From the NCBI GenBank assembly GCA_949126835.1, contig OX421500.1:30547641-30611640 (forward strand): a DNA stretch of 64,000 bases, given 5' to 3'. Source of the stretch: Anisus vortex. Lineage: Eukaryota; Mollusca; Gastropoda; Planorbidae. Position 1 is the stretch's first letter. Each line of letters begins with the position of its first letter. Of this stretch, positions 12,201 to 24,605 are shown piece by piece. The notes under the pieces are model-generated. The model worked only from the letters and a program-made list of their open reading frames with translations, had not been told where the DNA came from and ran no database searches. The translations under genes and the position numbers were made by a program.

Positions 12201-15200
12201 TAAAAGGTAAAAAAATATATTAATGTTCTTTTTATAAAAAAAATGATAATCAGAAAAAAAGACAAATTTATTAAATGGATTTATTGTATTAACAATACAA
12301 AAACAATAGACATTTAACAACTAAAAGGGATCGAATTCCATTTTCCATTATTTAACTAATTTAGTTCATACATTGCTACACATGACTCATGTTTTCCTAT
12401 CACTGCCAGATATCTCCTGTCACACATTGCAACACATGACTCATGTTTTCCTATCACTGCCAGATATCTCCTGTCACACATTGCAACACATGACACATGT
12501 TTTCCTATCTCTGCCAGATATCTCCTGTCACACATTGCAACACATGACTCATGTTTTCCTATCTCTGCCAGATATCTCCTGTCATACATTGCAACACATG
12601 ACTCATGTTTCCCTATCTCTGCCAGATATCTCCTGTCACACATTGCAACACATGACTCATGTTTCCCTATCTCTGCCAGATATCTCCTGTCATACATTGC
12701 TACACATGACTCATGTTTCCCTATCTCTGCCAGATATCTCATGTCATACATTGCAACACATGACTCATGTTTTCCTATCTCTGCCAGATATCTCCTGTCA
12801 TACATTGCAACACATGACTCATGTTTCCCTATCTCTGCCAGATATCTCATGTCATACATTGCAACACATGACTCATGTTTCCCTATCTCTGCCAGATATC
12901 TCCTGTCATACATTGCAACACATGACTCATGTTTCCCTATCTCTGCCAGATATCTCATGTCATACATTGCAACACATGACTCATGTTTCCCTATCTCTGC
13001 CAGATATCTCATGTCATACATTGCAACACATGACTCATGTTTTCCTATCTCTGCCAGATATCTCCTGTCATACATTGCAACACATGACTCATGTTTCCCT
13101 ATCTCTGCCAGATATCTCCTGTCATACATTGCAACACATGACTCATGTTTTCCTATCTCTGCCAGATATCTCATGTCATACATTGCAACACATGACTCAT
13201 GTTTTCCTATCTCTGCCAGATATCTCCTGTCATACATTGCAACACATGACTCATGTTTCCCTATCTCTGCCAGATATCTCATGTCATACATTGCAACACA
13301 TGACACATGTTTTCCTATTTCTGACAGATATCCCTGTAGCATCCGTTGTATCAAACATACATACCACCTGGAGAAAGTTTAACGTCGTTGGCGGACTCTC
13401 TCCAGGTACGGCTTACCAGTTCCGGGTAATGGCCGGAAGTGATCAGACCGGATATGGTGCACCAAGTTCTGGAACCACCAGTGAGTACATGAACCGTTTC
13501 CTTGGCCATCGCGTGCAAGGGGATACTGTGGCCAAAAAACAATCAGAACTGATTTCCGATTTTAAAGATGCCATGCACCATTCAGAGGTGGGCTGGTGCC
13601 ATTGCAATCCCTGAGGGAAGAATAGTTTAACGTTTTTCTTTAAAGTAAGTAAGTCAGGTATCCCGTCGAAACAAATGGATCCATTGTGCCAATGAAGCAG
13701 CGTTGACTAGTCTCCGTGGCCACGGTATATATGGGGAATGTGTGTGGCCAGCACAATGCCCATCCGACTTTTTTACTTTACCCCATCTAAAGTCAGATTC
13801 CCATTAGGGCTAAGTAGACCCAAGGGCACCCTTCAGGCATTTAATCCCCAGGCTCTTGGTTTGTTCTCGAACGCTCTACCAATAAACTCCTGTGTCATTG
13901 GATCATTGTTACATTTGTGTTTAACACTCATTGCTTGTATACACAGATACATATGTTAACCACTGCCTGTTTCTATTTGATTATTGTTTTTTGTATACTT
14001 TTCTCTCCATCACAGAATGGTACAACATGAGAACCGCTGCTCCAATCTTCGCTCCGCCTAATGTAGGAGGCGGGGGTGGCAGTGTGGGCCTGTTGAGAAT
14101 CACCTGGGATGTGAGTGGCACAATTTAAAAAACGTACAAAGAATACCTGTTCTATTTTGGGAATCTTGTGTGTGATCCTATCTATGACAATGTTTCTATT
14201 TATAGCACTTACCCAGAAGTCAATGGGGTGCACCGAATATCCGGTACGTTTTGTATTACCGACGTAAACAAGAGGATGACAGTAACCGGAAGTGGGAAAG
14301 GGTGAGTAAAAATGGTTACCTTCTTTTAAATACTTGCGACACGCATACACATTCAATAACAGTTAGTATGTCTGGTCTAGACTTAGTAATGATAGTATTC
14401 TCGACATGCCAATTTGATCCATAGGCCTATGGATCTGTAATGGCATGCTAAGATATTGTGTGGCCAGCACAATACCCAACCGCCTTTACTTCTCCCTAAC
14501 TAATGTCAGGTATACATCAGGACCGTGTAGACTCTGGAACACTCTGTTCAGACGCAGGAACAAACACTAGCCTCCACTACAATTTGAACCCTGTACCTTC
14601 GGTATGCCATCCGAAAGCGCAGCCACCGTATCTCATATCATTAGTAATGGACTACACATATACCCGTGGACTACACATATACCCGTGGACTACACATATA
14701 CCCGTGGACTACACATATACCCGTGGGGCTTTCCCATGTTTTAAACCATGACTTTTATAGTGAGTTTGCAACTAGTAAATATTGGTCAACGTTTTAACAG
14801 AATGAGATTTAGTGATCAGTCTTTACAATGTTTACTTCCAGTTTACATGATTTACATATATGTGACTTTGTTTAGTTTAAAGTTTAATTAAACTGTAACA
14901 CATGCACATGCATATAATTTCTGAATGAAATTTTGGAATATTACACGACCTAATAACCATATTACACTCGCCCTAACTGTTCCAGGGCTACCCTAAGAGC
15001 CCATTACCCCAAAGCTTAAGTATATCTTATCTAATATTATCTTATATATTACAGACGCTCCTTCTATAAAGAAGATTATTGCGTCATACGCTCATATTTC
15101 AAAACGAAATGGCTACGATTAATGACTCGCGTGTTAGCAGTAGTCTATATATTATGTCAATGTTTTAACCGTTGTTTATTAATATTGAAATATCACGGCT

Positions 15201-18200
15201 GCATGAAAGACTGGAGGATTCTTTGAAGCATCATTACACCAGAACTCTCTTCGACCTCTAATTTATTCATTAATCACGATTTATTATGCTGAACGATGAT
15301 AACTGTCATTAATTGATAATGGTTGTTAAGGATCAACGATAATTAATGATGGTTAATGATGGTTTATGGTGATGTTCGATGTCGAATTGTGATGATTTAT
15401 GATTAATCACGATAAATGATGATGATGAATTATAAATGGCGAGTGCTAATATACCTCCGTGCTTACCAACTATTACTAATGGTTAATGATCTATTTTTTT
15501 TTACTTTCCTGTCCCGCCCAGTCAGAAGAGTTGAAGGGAACCGAGTACCACACTGTGGTCGGAACAGAGTTTTACTATACACAGTACGAGGTCAAGGTTC
15601 AAGCCATCAACGACGTGGGGCCCGGGCCCAACTCCACGACGACCATCGTCTACTCCGCTGAAGACAGTGAGTTTCTCTTGCTTCCCTTTTCACAACACAA
15701 CATTATTATTATTTTTGTGTGTATATGAAACAGTGGCGTTCTACTTATGTGATGAATTTTTTTTAAATGGCTATTGTGGGGTGGAGACGTCGTGCGAGAT
15801 ATTTTATTCTATAGTATTACAAATTGGCGGTCCACTCGCTCTGGTGATCGGGTTGGAAGGGGGCATGGCGTTCCGAAGGTCCTGGGTTCGAATCCTGGTG
15901 AAGACTAGGATTTGTTCTAGGGTTTGGAGTTTGAAGGGTGTCCCACATTCTACCCAGCGCTGATGGGTATCCGACTCTAGTTGGGGTAAAGTAAAGGCAT
16001 TGTGCTGGTCACACAATCCCTTAGTACGCCGTGGCCACAGAAAATGGTGAAACTGCTTCACTGGCCCTATGGATCAGTTTGGTCCGACGGGATACTTTAC
16101 TTTTTTTTTTCACGCTGATTAAGGAACAGTTGGTTTGGTGCGGCGGTTGGTGCGGCGGTTGGTGCGGCGGTTGGTGCGGCGGTTGGTGCGGCGGTTGCGA
16201 TTCTATGCTAATTGACGCCATGACAATTTTCTTTCTAGTGCCAACAAATGTGATGCCTATCTACGATACCTTTGAGGTCCTCAACGGGACGGCAGCCATG
16301 GTTCACTGGAAGCCTGTACCTAACACACGTGAAGCTGCAAAAGGAACCGTCTTCGGCTATCAGGTGAGTTGCATTTCAGAGTATGACTACATACTCATTC
16401 ATACGAACTCATTCACAGTGTTAGCGGTTAACAGAAAATTGGCATTTTGACATTCGACTGCCAACTGGAATTTATCTACGCAATAATAACCTACTATAGT
16501 ACTCAGATAAACAACGGGACAAAAACACTGCACTTATCCCATATAAAAGAACAAATGCATATAAGTACTCTTTCTTCCCGAGTGGCACCAGGGCATGGAA
16601 TGGGTTGCTATAACAAACCAGGATAACCAGCAATTTAACATCATTCAAAACACCGATCGAAATGCAAGTCTAGTCTCAAACCATGGTTGAGCGTAGGGCT
16701 CAATAATCTTCTTTATAGAAGGAGCACCTTTAACCAAAGACTATAATGAGATGGACCGCTTGCTATAATATTTCTACTATTTGATGACTAGAATGACTTC
16801 TTTTCGGAATTCCCGATTCCCTTTTGCGCTGAACACTTCCGTTTTATTTAGTGGCTTTGAATTTCTCAATTGAGAATTAAAATTTAAAGTTGTATAAACT
16901 GGGAGAGTAGAAGTCATTTAAGACAGCTTTATTGGTTGCGCGCGGAAAAAAGAACGTATAAGCTCTTAAAATAGAGCACATGGTCCATCTTATTACAATA
17001 TTTGCTTTAACATATAAGATAAGCTATTTTCTATAACATCTTGGTTAACTGCCAACTAACATTGAGACATATGTTGTTTATATTACTGTAAAGGAACACT
17101 TTCAATGTACACGATCTAATTAATATACTCTCTAGGTCAATTACTGGGAAGAGCCAACCACTCTTTGCCTCGGGATGAACGAAAAGGAGGCGCTGTTCAA
17201 TCGTTACTATGGCGACGTGAGCAGCGGACTTTTGATCGGGATGGAGCCGGAAGGACATTACTGCTTCAACTTTCAGTTTATAAACCACGCTGGGATGGGC
17301 TCCAAGACAGACAATTACAATTTTAACCTAAACTTGAGACGTACGTTTATTTATTTTCTTCATATAAACAAAACCAGCCAATTATGTTTTTGGAAGCGTG
17401 ACATTTAGAGTGGGGCACGGTAGTCAAGCGGCAACGCATTCGACTGGCGATCCGAAAGTCCTGGGTTCAAATCCTGGTGGCGCCGGAATATTTTCCCAGG
17501 ACTTTGATGGTGTCCCTGAGTCTACCCAGCTCTGATGGGTACCTGACGTTAGTTTGGGTAAAGTAAAGGCGGCTGGGCATTGTGCTGGCCACACCCCCCT
17601 TAGTATGCAGTGGCCACAGAAACTGGCGAACGCTGCTTCACCAGCCCTATGATCAGTTTGGTCCGACGTTTACTTTACATGTAGAGTACAATTAATTGAT
17701 ATTTTCTATTTTATTCTTGATGTTGTTGTTATTTCATGTCAAGTATTTTTAATGTTGATTGGTATTTTTTTACTTGTTCAGCGCCCAATTATTATCCTGA
17801 ATTTGTCACAGTCATGTCACACGGCAATGACAGCGTGCGACTGCTGTGGCGCGGTGTGACAGTCAAACTGGGGGAGGAGACCATGCAGGGCTACAAGGTA
17901 GTGAGACTGGGTCTGCTCATTTTTTTATCCAAATAATTTATGTCGACATGCGTACGCTCACTTTAGGTGAACTTATGATGGTTCAGTGGCATACAACATA
18001 CAACATACAACATACAACATACAACATACAACATACTACATACTACATACAACATACAACATACAACATACAACATACAACATACTATAAACAAAATCAA
18101 ATGTAGCATTTAACAAACACGTAAAAACCGACGTTTGTTGTATGAATCCTTTATAGCCATTTTCATTATTGTCAAGGTTGAGTTTATAGTCAAAGAGAGA

Positions 18201-20343
18201 TAACTTATGTAATCTTTCAATCACCATGAAAATACAGTTAATGATTATATTAAGGGAGTTAATTTGACTGTATATTTACAGATTTAAAGTTTAAATAAGC
18301 TATTTCTCTTTGACTATAAATTGAACCTTGACACTTATGCATGATCTTTTAGAACAGCGGTTCCCAACCTGTGGGTCGCGACCCCTTTGGGGGTCGAACG
18401 ACCATTTCATGGGGGTCGCCAACGACCATCGGAAAACACTTATTTTTGTATGGTCTTATTGAGGCTTTCCACAACAACATGTACAGCACAGTACTCTTCG
18501 ATGGCTCCACCTCAGAACCCTCCCCAGTGTGTAGCGGGGTCAAACAGGGACGTTTCCTGGCACCAACACTCTTTAGTCTGGACCAGGGAATGGCAACCTT
18601 TTGATAATAGTGGACCAAAGTGGGATTTCAAATTCATTCAGCGTGCCAACAGCCTAAAAGTCACCCTGCATTAGAACTTATAGAACTATTTCTAATAGAA
18701 GTCACTTTAATAGTTGTTGTTGTTTTTTTAGTCTTCTGCGTAAACATCTTTTGGTGTAACCAGTCTAGGACGGTCGTAGGCTGCCGATCCCTAGTCTAGG
18801 GTCTAGAGCATAGGTTCTCAACGGGGGCGATATCGCCCCCCAGGGGGCGATGAGAAGCTTTAGGGGGGCGATAACATTCCCGGGGGCGATGAAGGGCAAG
18901 TAAGCGGTACATACGTACCTGCTATAATTTCAACAACTCTACTATTTGAATCGATTAGTTTTTGGATGAAATATGATGTAAACGCAAGTGCTACTAAATA
19001 TCTGACACCCCGCAAGTAGGCATACATATTATTGAACAAAAAAAAATCGCAATGACTTTTCGATGAAGTAGGGGTTAGTACTTGGCAAATATGTTATGCG
19101 GCCGTCTCGTCTTATGGTTGGTTCACCGGACTGTCGCCTTGACATCGGCTAATATTACTCTTTTGATCTGTTTTACCGAGATGTCCTTTAATGCGTTTCA
19201 ATCCTTTGTAATGAGGTTACCACAATGGCTAAGCGGTATAAATACGTAGTAATTGTACAAACTGGGTAGCTATTAAAATGCTTGAAAATATTCATATAAA
19301 TTCTTTAGTCATATAATATTTATACAATTTTCAAATAATTTTTACAGTTATTCATAGTTATTAATTTCAAGTCATTCAGTTTTTTATAAAAGAAAAACAA
19401 TTTGAAATATTACCTCAAATGAAAAGGGTTAATTATCTCCCTTTAATTAACAAATGTTTCCGCTAAAATTAAGTTGGGGGGCGGTGAGCGGAAAAAAAAT
19501 GTAAAAGGGGGCGGTGAGCCGAAAAAGGTTGAGAACCTATGGTCTAGACTCTAGAGTCTAGAGTCTGGACTAATCCTATTTTTCTTTACAGTCTGCAAAC
19601 CTTAAAAATAAGGCTTTTCAAAAATGTGTATTGCATTCTATTTCAAGCTGTTTCTTTCGTATTATAAAAAATAGAAGTAAATGCGTACGATTGAAAACAA
19701 GCTAGTAAATAAAAAGGTGTTTTAAAACTTACATTTATAATAGAAAAATCATTTATTGATTGTTCATTTTACGTATTTTTATCAATTTGAGTACCGGTAC
19801 TGGTATACGCATATACAATATTTGTTTTTTTTTTTTTTACATGCCAATTTTATAGTAAAAAATGGTTTACTAAAATCATTGCCCTAGAGACTTAAAATCA
19901 GAACAATTATCTCCCTTGATTAGATTTAGTAAGACTTTTATTTATTTATTTTTTAAATATCGGGCTACCTCACCTTGATTTTTTTTTAAAGAAATTAAAA
20001 GAATATGATTTAAAAAAATATACCAAAATTACATGTCAATTTTTAATAGGGTCAAGGAACCATTTCATGGGGGTCACCTAAGACTACCGGAAAATACATA
20101 GGCCTTTTTTATCAGCCACATACGAGCACAGATTAAGTGGCCTATATTTCTATTATGTGCATACGATTACCCGGCGTGATGAAATCAGCGCACCAACCAC
20201 ATGACATACCTACTTTAAACAGTTGCGAAAACAGTCGAATGCGCCGAACTACTATTTCACACTGAAGTCAGATGGTTGTCGAGAGGGAAAATGTACAAAC
20301 TTTTTTTCAGCTTCGTGATAAACTCAGAACTCTTTAACTTTCA

Positions 20344-20383
<40 letters not shown>

Positions 20384-23300
20384 TAGTATAGTGCCCATCT
20401 TTAAATGGGTTAGTTTGTCAACACGAAGTTGGCAAGACAAAAAAATAAAAACCGCGTCATGGAGTCATCTCATTTGATTTTACACTCCGACTATTCCCCT
20501 AAGCTGTCGTGACTGATGCCTTGCCGTTTGTGTTTCTTTTGTTTCCAACTTTATTCCTGATTGGTATGCTTGAATTTTAAGTGTTCATGCCAGTGGCAAG
20601 CCAACCCTGGGTACCTGTCTTGTAAATTCTAAAATTAAACATCTTCATTGAAAGTACTGTGAGACTTTGTTAGTGCTTTCAAAAGTAACACCTAAACCAC
20701 ACACACACCACCACACACTGGTAGCACGAGTGGGGTTGTTCGCAATTTGGTGTGTGCATTGACAAGCAGAGACAGGTACGCCAGGAAAGGAGAGAGCTGA
20801 TGTGCATTGCCTTCCCAAGAGAGAGAGATGTCCTAGCAACTGATGGAGGATCGTTATAATATACTTTCAAGGCTTTCGCAGTTGAGCGAAAGACTTGAAG
20901 AGATTGAAGCAAAGAAGCGGATAGATGTCTCGGAGAGAGAGCCTGGCAGTATGTATAAGCACCACCAGCGCAGCGGAAAATTTGCACCGCCTGGTTTAGT
21001 GTGGAGGGGGACTTTGTCAAAGGTGTTTCCATATAGAAGCAAATTCTACCCATATAATGAGCAGGACGTGCCTGTCTGCACCTCTTGCTGGGAACCAGGA
21101 CACATAAAAAGGCGTTGCACATTGAGTCATCCAAAACTAGCGCCCCCCGGCATGCGGTGTCGAGTGCTGGCAGGGTCTTCCAACGACTCTCCACCAAAGC
21201 GTAAGAAAAGAAATGTTATGGCTGCTAATGTGACAGGAACAGTCAAATGGTTAAATGTCAAACGCGGATATGGATTTATCAATCGTGAGGACACAAAGGA
21301 AGATGTGTTTGTGCACTATACAGCCATTATAAGAAACAACCCAAGAAAATACCTTAGGAGTGTTGGTGATGGTGAAAAAGTTGAGTTCGATGTTGTTGTA
21401 GGCGAGAATGGTAATCAGGCTGCGAATGTAACGGGTCCAGATGGTTCCAATGTAAAAGGCAGTAAATATGCCCCTGATCGTCGCAGATTAAGTCATAGAG
21501 GGTATCCACAGAATGGTACAGGGGACAGACCAAGAAGGACATTCCAAGAGGATAAGGCTATGGTAACAGACTATACATCCCAGCAAAGAAATAAAAGCCA
21601 GGTGCTTCCCAACAACAGACATTCATCATGTGTACCACATTCTGGTGCCGGCAATGGGAGGACACATTTTTCCGAACGTCGACCAACAGATATCGATAAG
21701 CCTCAAGCCCACGACACCCTAAGGCCTGAACCAGTGACTGCTACCCTGGCGAGCAACGAGCCTCCTGCCCACATTCAACAACAAAATGAGTCTCAATATT
21801 CGTCACGGCTGCAGGCATGGCCTCCGAGTACTTCCACAAAACTTCAAGGGATAACCAGTATGAATGTAACCACACAAGAGACTAGGTGTCAGCCAACACC
21901 CACAGTGCCTTTGTTGTTCTTGCTGTTGGCTGCTTTCCCAGTGGCACATGCCATTCTTGGGCTCATGAGTGAGCAGTTTAGAATGTTTTAAACTGTAGCG
22001 CCCCGGGACGGGTCGCATCAGGCTGGGGAGTCTGTAGTATAGTGCCCATCTTTAAATGGGTTAGTTTGTCAACACGAAGTTGGCAAGACAATTAAAATAA
22101 AAACCGCGTATTATGGAGTCATCTCATTTGATTTTACACTCCGACTATTCCCCTAAGCTGTCGTGACTGATGCCTTGCCGTTTGTGTTTCTTTTGTTTCC
22201 AACTTTATTCCTGATTGGTATGCTTGAATTTTAAGTGTTCATGCCAGTGGCAAGCCAACCCTGGGTACCTGTCTTGTAGATTCTAAAATAAAACATCTTC
22301 ATTGAAAGTACTGTGAGACTTTGTTAGTGCTTTCAAAAGTAACACCTAAACCACACACACACCACCACCACAATAATAATAATAATGGTCATTTCTTATA
22401 GAAAGACAGTAAGACAGCAGTTCAAAGCACTTTATGGCGATAAAAGTGAACTGCAAAAAATAACTTACTTTGTTGACATTTGTGAAATCTTTAATGAGTA
22501 AAATTTATCACTGCAAGGAGCAGTTAATTTTTGTAACAAACCTTAATTTGTCTGAAAAGATCGGATGATTCGAAAAAAAAAACTTTAGCTTTGGCATCAA
22601 AATTGGATGTAAAAAAAATGTGGGTGCTGCTTAACATGACATTAATCCAGTTAAAAGGATTACGATAATGATTTTTGTGAAAGAACACTTGCACATGCTT
22701 GTAGACGAAATTTCATCGTACCATTTCTAATTTATCTGACACTTCATTTGCACTCGAAAGAAGGTCATGCACAGTCAAATTTGAAGATGTTCCTGAGACA
22801 ACACAATAAAAGTTCATTTAATGTATTAGCTACTAATTTCTCTACAATGTCAATTACAAAATTCAGCATCAAGTGTTTGCAGTCATATACTTTCCTCTTC
22901 CATCTCCAACAACATATCTTTGTGAAACAGTGCTTTCCAGTTTGTTGATGATTAAATCTAATTAAAGAACTAGACTTGTTGTGAAAGATGATCTTCATTG
23001 TGTAATCCAATGAGAAAAACGCAGTCACAATCTAACACTGACGTTGTGTTGTAATTAGGGATGTTAAGACCGGTTTGTTTTCAAAACCGGTTTTCGGTTC
23101 TATAAAACCGGTTTAAAACCGAATTTCGATTCCCCAACCCTCATCCCCCCCCACCCGCAATGTCACAAGGCACAGGCCGACATCTAATCGATGAGCCGAC
23201 ATTTGGTTTGATGTTGTTTTTATCGCAAGCCATAGTTGGTATTTGGAGAAAAAAAAAAGAAACACAATATCTAAGACTAAATAGTATTAGCAAGGCATTT

Positions 23301-24572
23301 CAAGAATTGTTTTGCGTGAATCCAACATTATTTTTTTGTTTATATTTCCATCAGAACCAATAAAAAAATAAAATAAAGGGTGTGCTACTTGAAGTAATGA
23401 TTACCTTCCAACCAACAAACCGAAATCCGGTTTTTAAAATCAAAACCGGTTCTCAGATTCAAAACCAGAATCCGGTAATCCGGTTTTCGTTTAACATCCC
23501 TAGTTGTAATTAGAAAAAAATATTTCACACTATATAATTTCAAATAGATTTTTGTGATTAAATCACTGTGCTTTAATTATGTTCAATTCGTAACACTGAA
23601 AATACATCCTGTATATGAGATATTTACATTACATTTTATAACAATAGCACATTACAGTTATAAGGTACCGACGAAAAAAAGTTTATGGTTGGGGGTCGCC
23701 ATAATGTGAAAAGCTGTATAAAAGAGTCGCGGCATTTAAAAGGTTGAGAACCACTGTTTTAGAAGTTTGTGCTCTTCATTATTCACAAAGGAAGAAACCC
23801 ACAAAAAATCAAAGTTTATAGAACTAGAAATGATTTTGATATAACGGGAAATCCCTTGGCTATATACATGTATGTCAGTCATCAGCAAAAAAAATAAATA
23901 ATTCAAGTTCGTTTAATAAAGATTTCAAAATGCGCACCATAGAGATTCATAAAAAGAAAAAAAAAGAAAAAAGATAAATTGTGGGTTGGGGTGAAAGGAT
24001 GTGGCTGAAACTATGAAATAATTGTGAAATGAAACAAGTAAAGTATATGTTTGACGTTTCAGTTCGATAGAAAATCGTAAAATGAATATATGTCAATAAT
24101 AATTAGCCTTTTAAATATCAGGATGTAAGCTAAAAAAGTTGTTTCTTGGAAAGTTTGCGAAGTTAACATAAACAATTTTCAAAAGACTTATAAAAAAAAC
24201 ACACACACTTAAACAAACGTGTGTGTTAATAAAAGGAAATCTATAGAAATATTTGTATAGTTTCTTCATAGTATTGTGGAAACCGTAGATTGAAATACAA
24301 ATAGTGAAATAAACCAAGTTGAACAAATAGTATATTACTGTAAAGTTTATGTTTCGTTCAGGGATTCAGACTTTTTTTTTCGTATACAAATTAACAAACA
24401 TTAATTGCGCTTTGTTTGCTATATAAATCAATATGCTGAAGACGCACTTATTCCGGTTGCAGTATTCACCTGTAGTGCTGTACATCTAGTGATTTTCGTC
24501 TTTTATTCGTTGTCTGTACTCTGTAACTGTTGACAGCACATAGAACTGTTTCCAACGGGATATGCGCTATAC

Positions 24573-24605
<33 letters not shown>

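Larger units (their letters stand above)
20382..22372 (+). mobile_element. Compact LTR retroelement carrying a Y-box/CCHC gene
   Basis: Two direct terminal repeats of about 336-340 bp (TGTAGTATAG...CCACCACA, TG...CA ends) enclose 1.3 kb. The 5' LTR is followed one base later by TGGTAGCACGAG, a plausible tRNA primer-binding site. The 3' LTR is preceded by the purine-rich GGCTGGGGAG. The insertion sits in an (AAT)n tract, so the short target duplication cannot be resolved. There is no protease, RT or integrase, so any mobility would need another element's enzymes. The LTRs differ at only a handful of positions, indicating a fairly young insertion. Confidence 0.85.
18355..23756. mobile_element. 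Composite 5.4-kb hAT-like element with exact 8-bp TSD
   Basis: Begins CAGCGGTTCCCAACC and ends GGTTGAGAACCACTG, imperfect inverted ends of hAT type. It is flanked on both sides by TTTTAGAA (18347-18354 and 23757-23764), which fits the hAT target preference (T at position 2, A at position 7). It has become a host for further insertions: a reverse transcriptase scrap, at least two MITEs and an LTR element. A degenerate transposase C-terminus lies near its right side. Confidence 0.85.

Noticed and set aside
12356..13354. 332-codon minus-strand ORF of 18-residue repeats
   Set aside because: It is the shadow of the 54-bp acceptor array, with no start context or homology.
17410..17482. Possible tRNA gene at SINE heads (also 34998-35071 on the minus strand)
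   Set aside because: A and B boxes are present but the cloverleaf does not close and the same SINE body follows each, so these are SINE promoters.
20679..21197. 172-codon minus-strand ORF opposite the Y-box gene
   Set aside because: Antisense shadow of the coding sequence and LTR end, no known domain.
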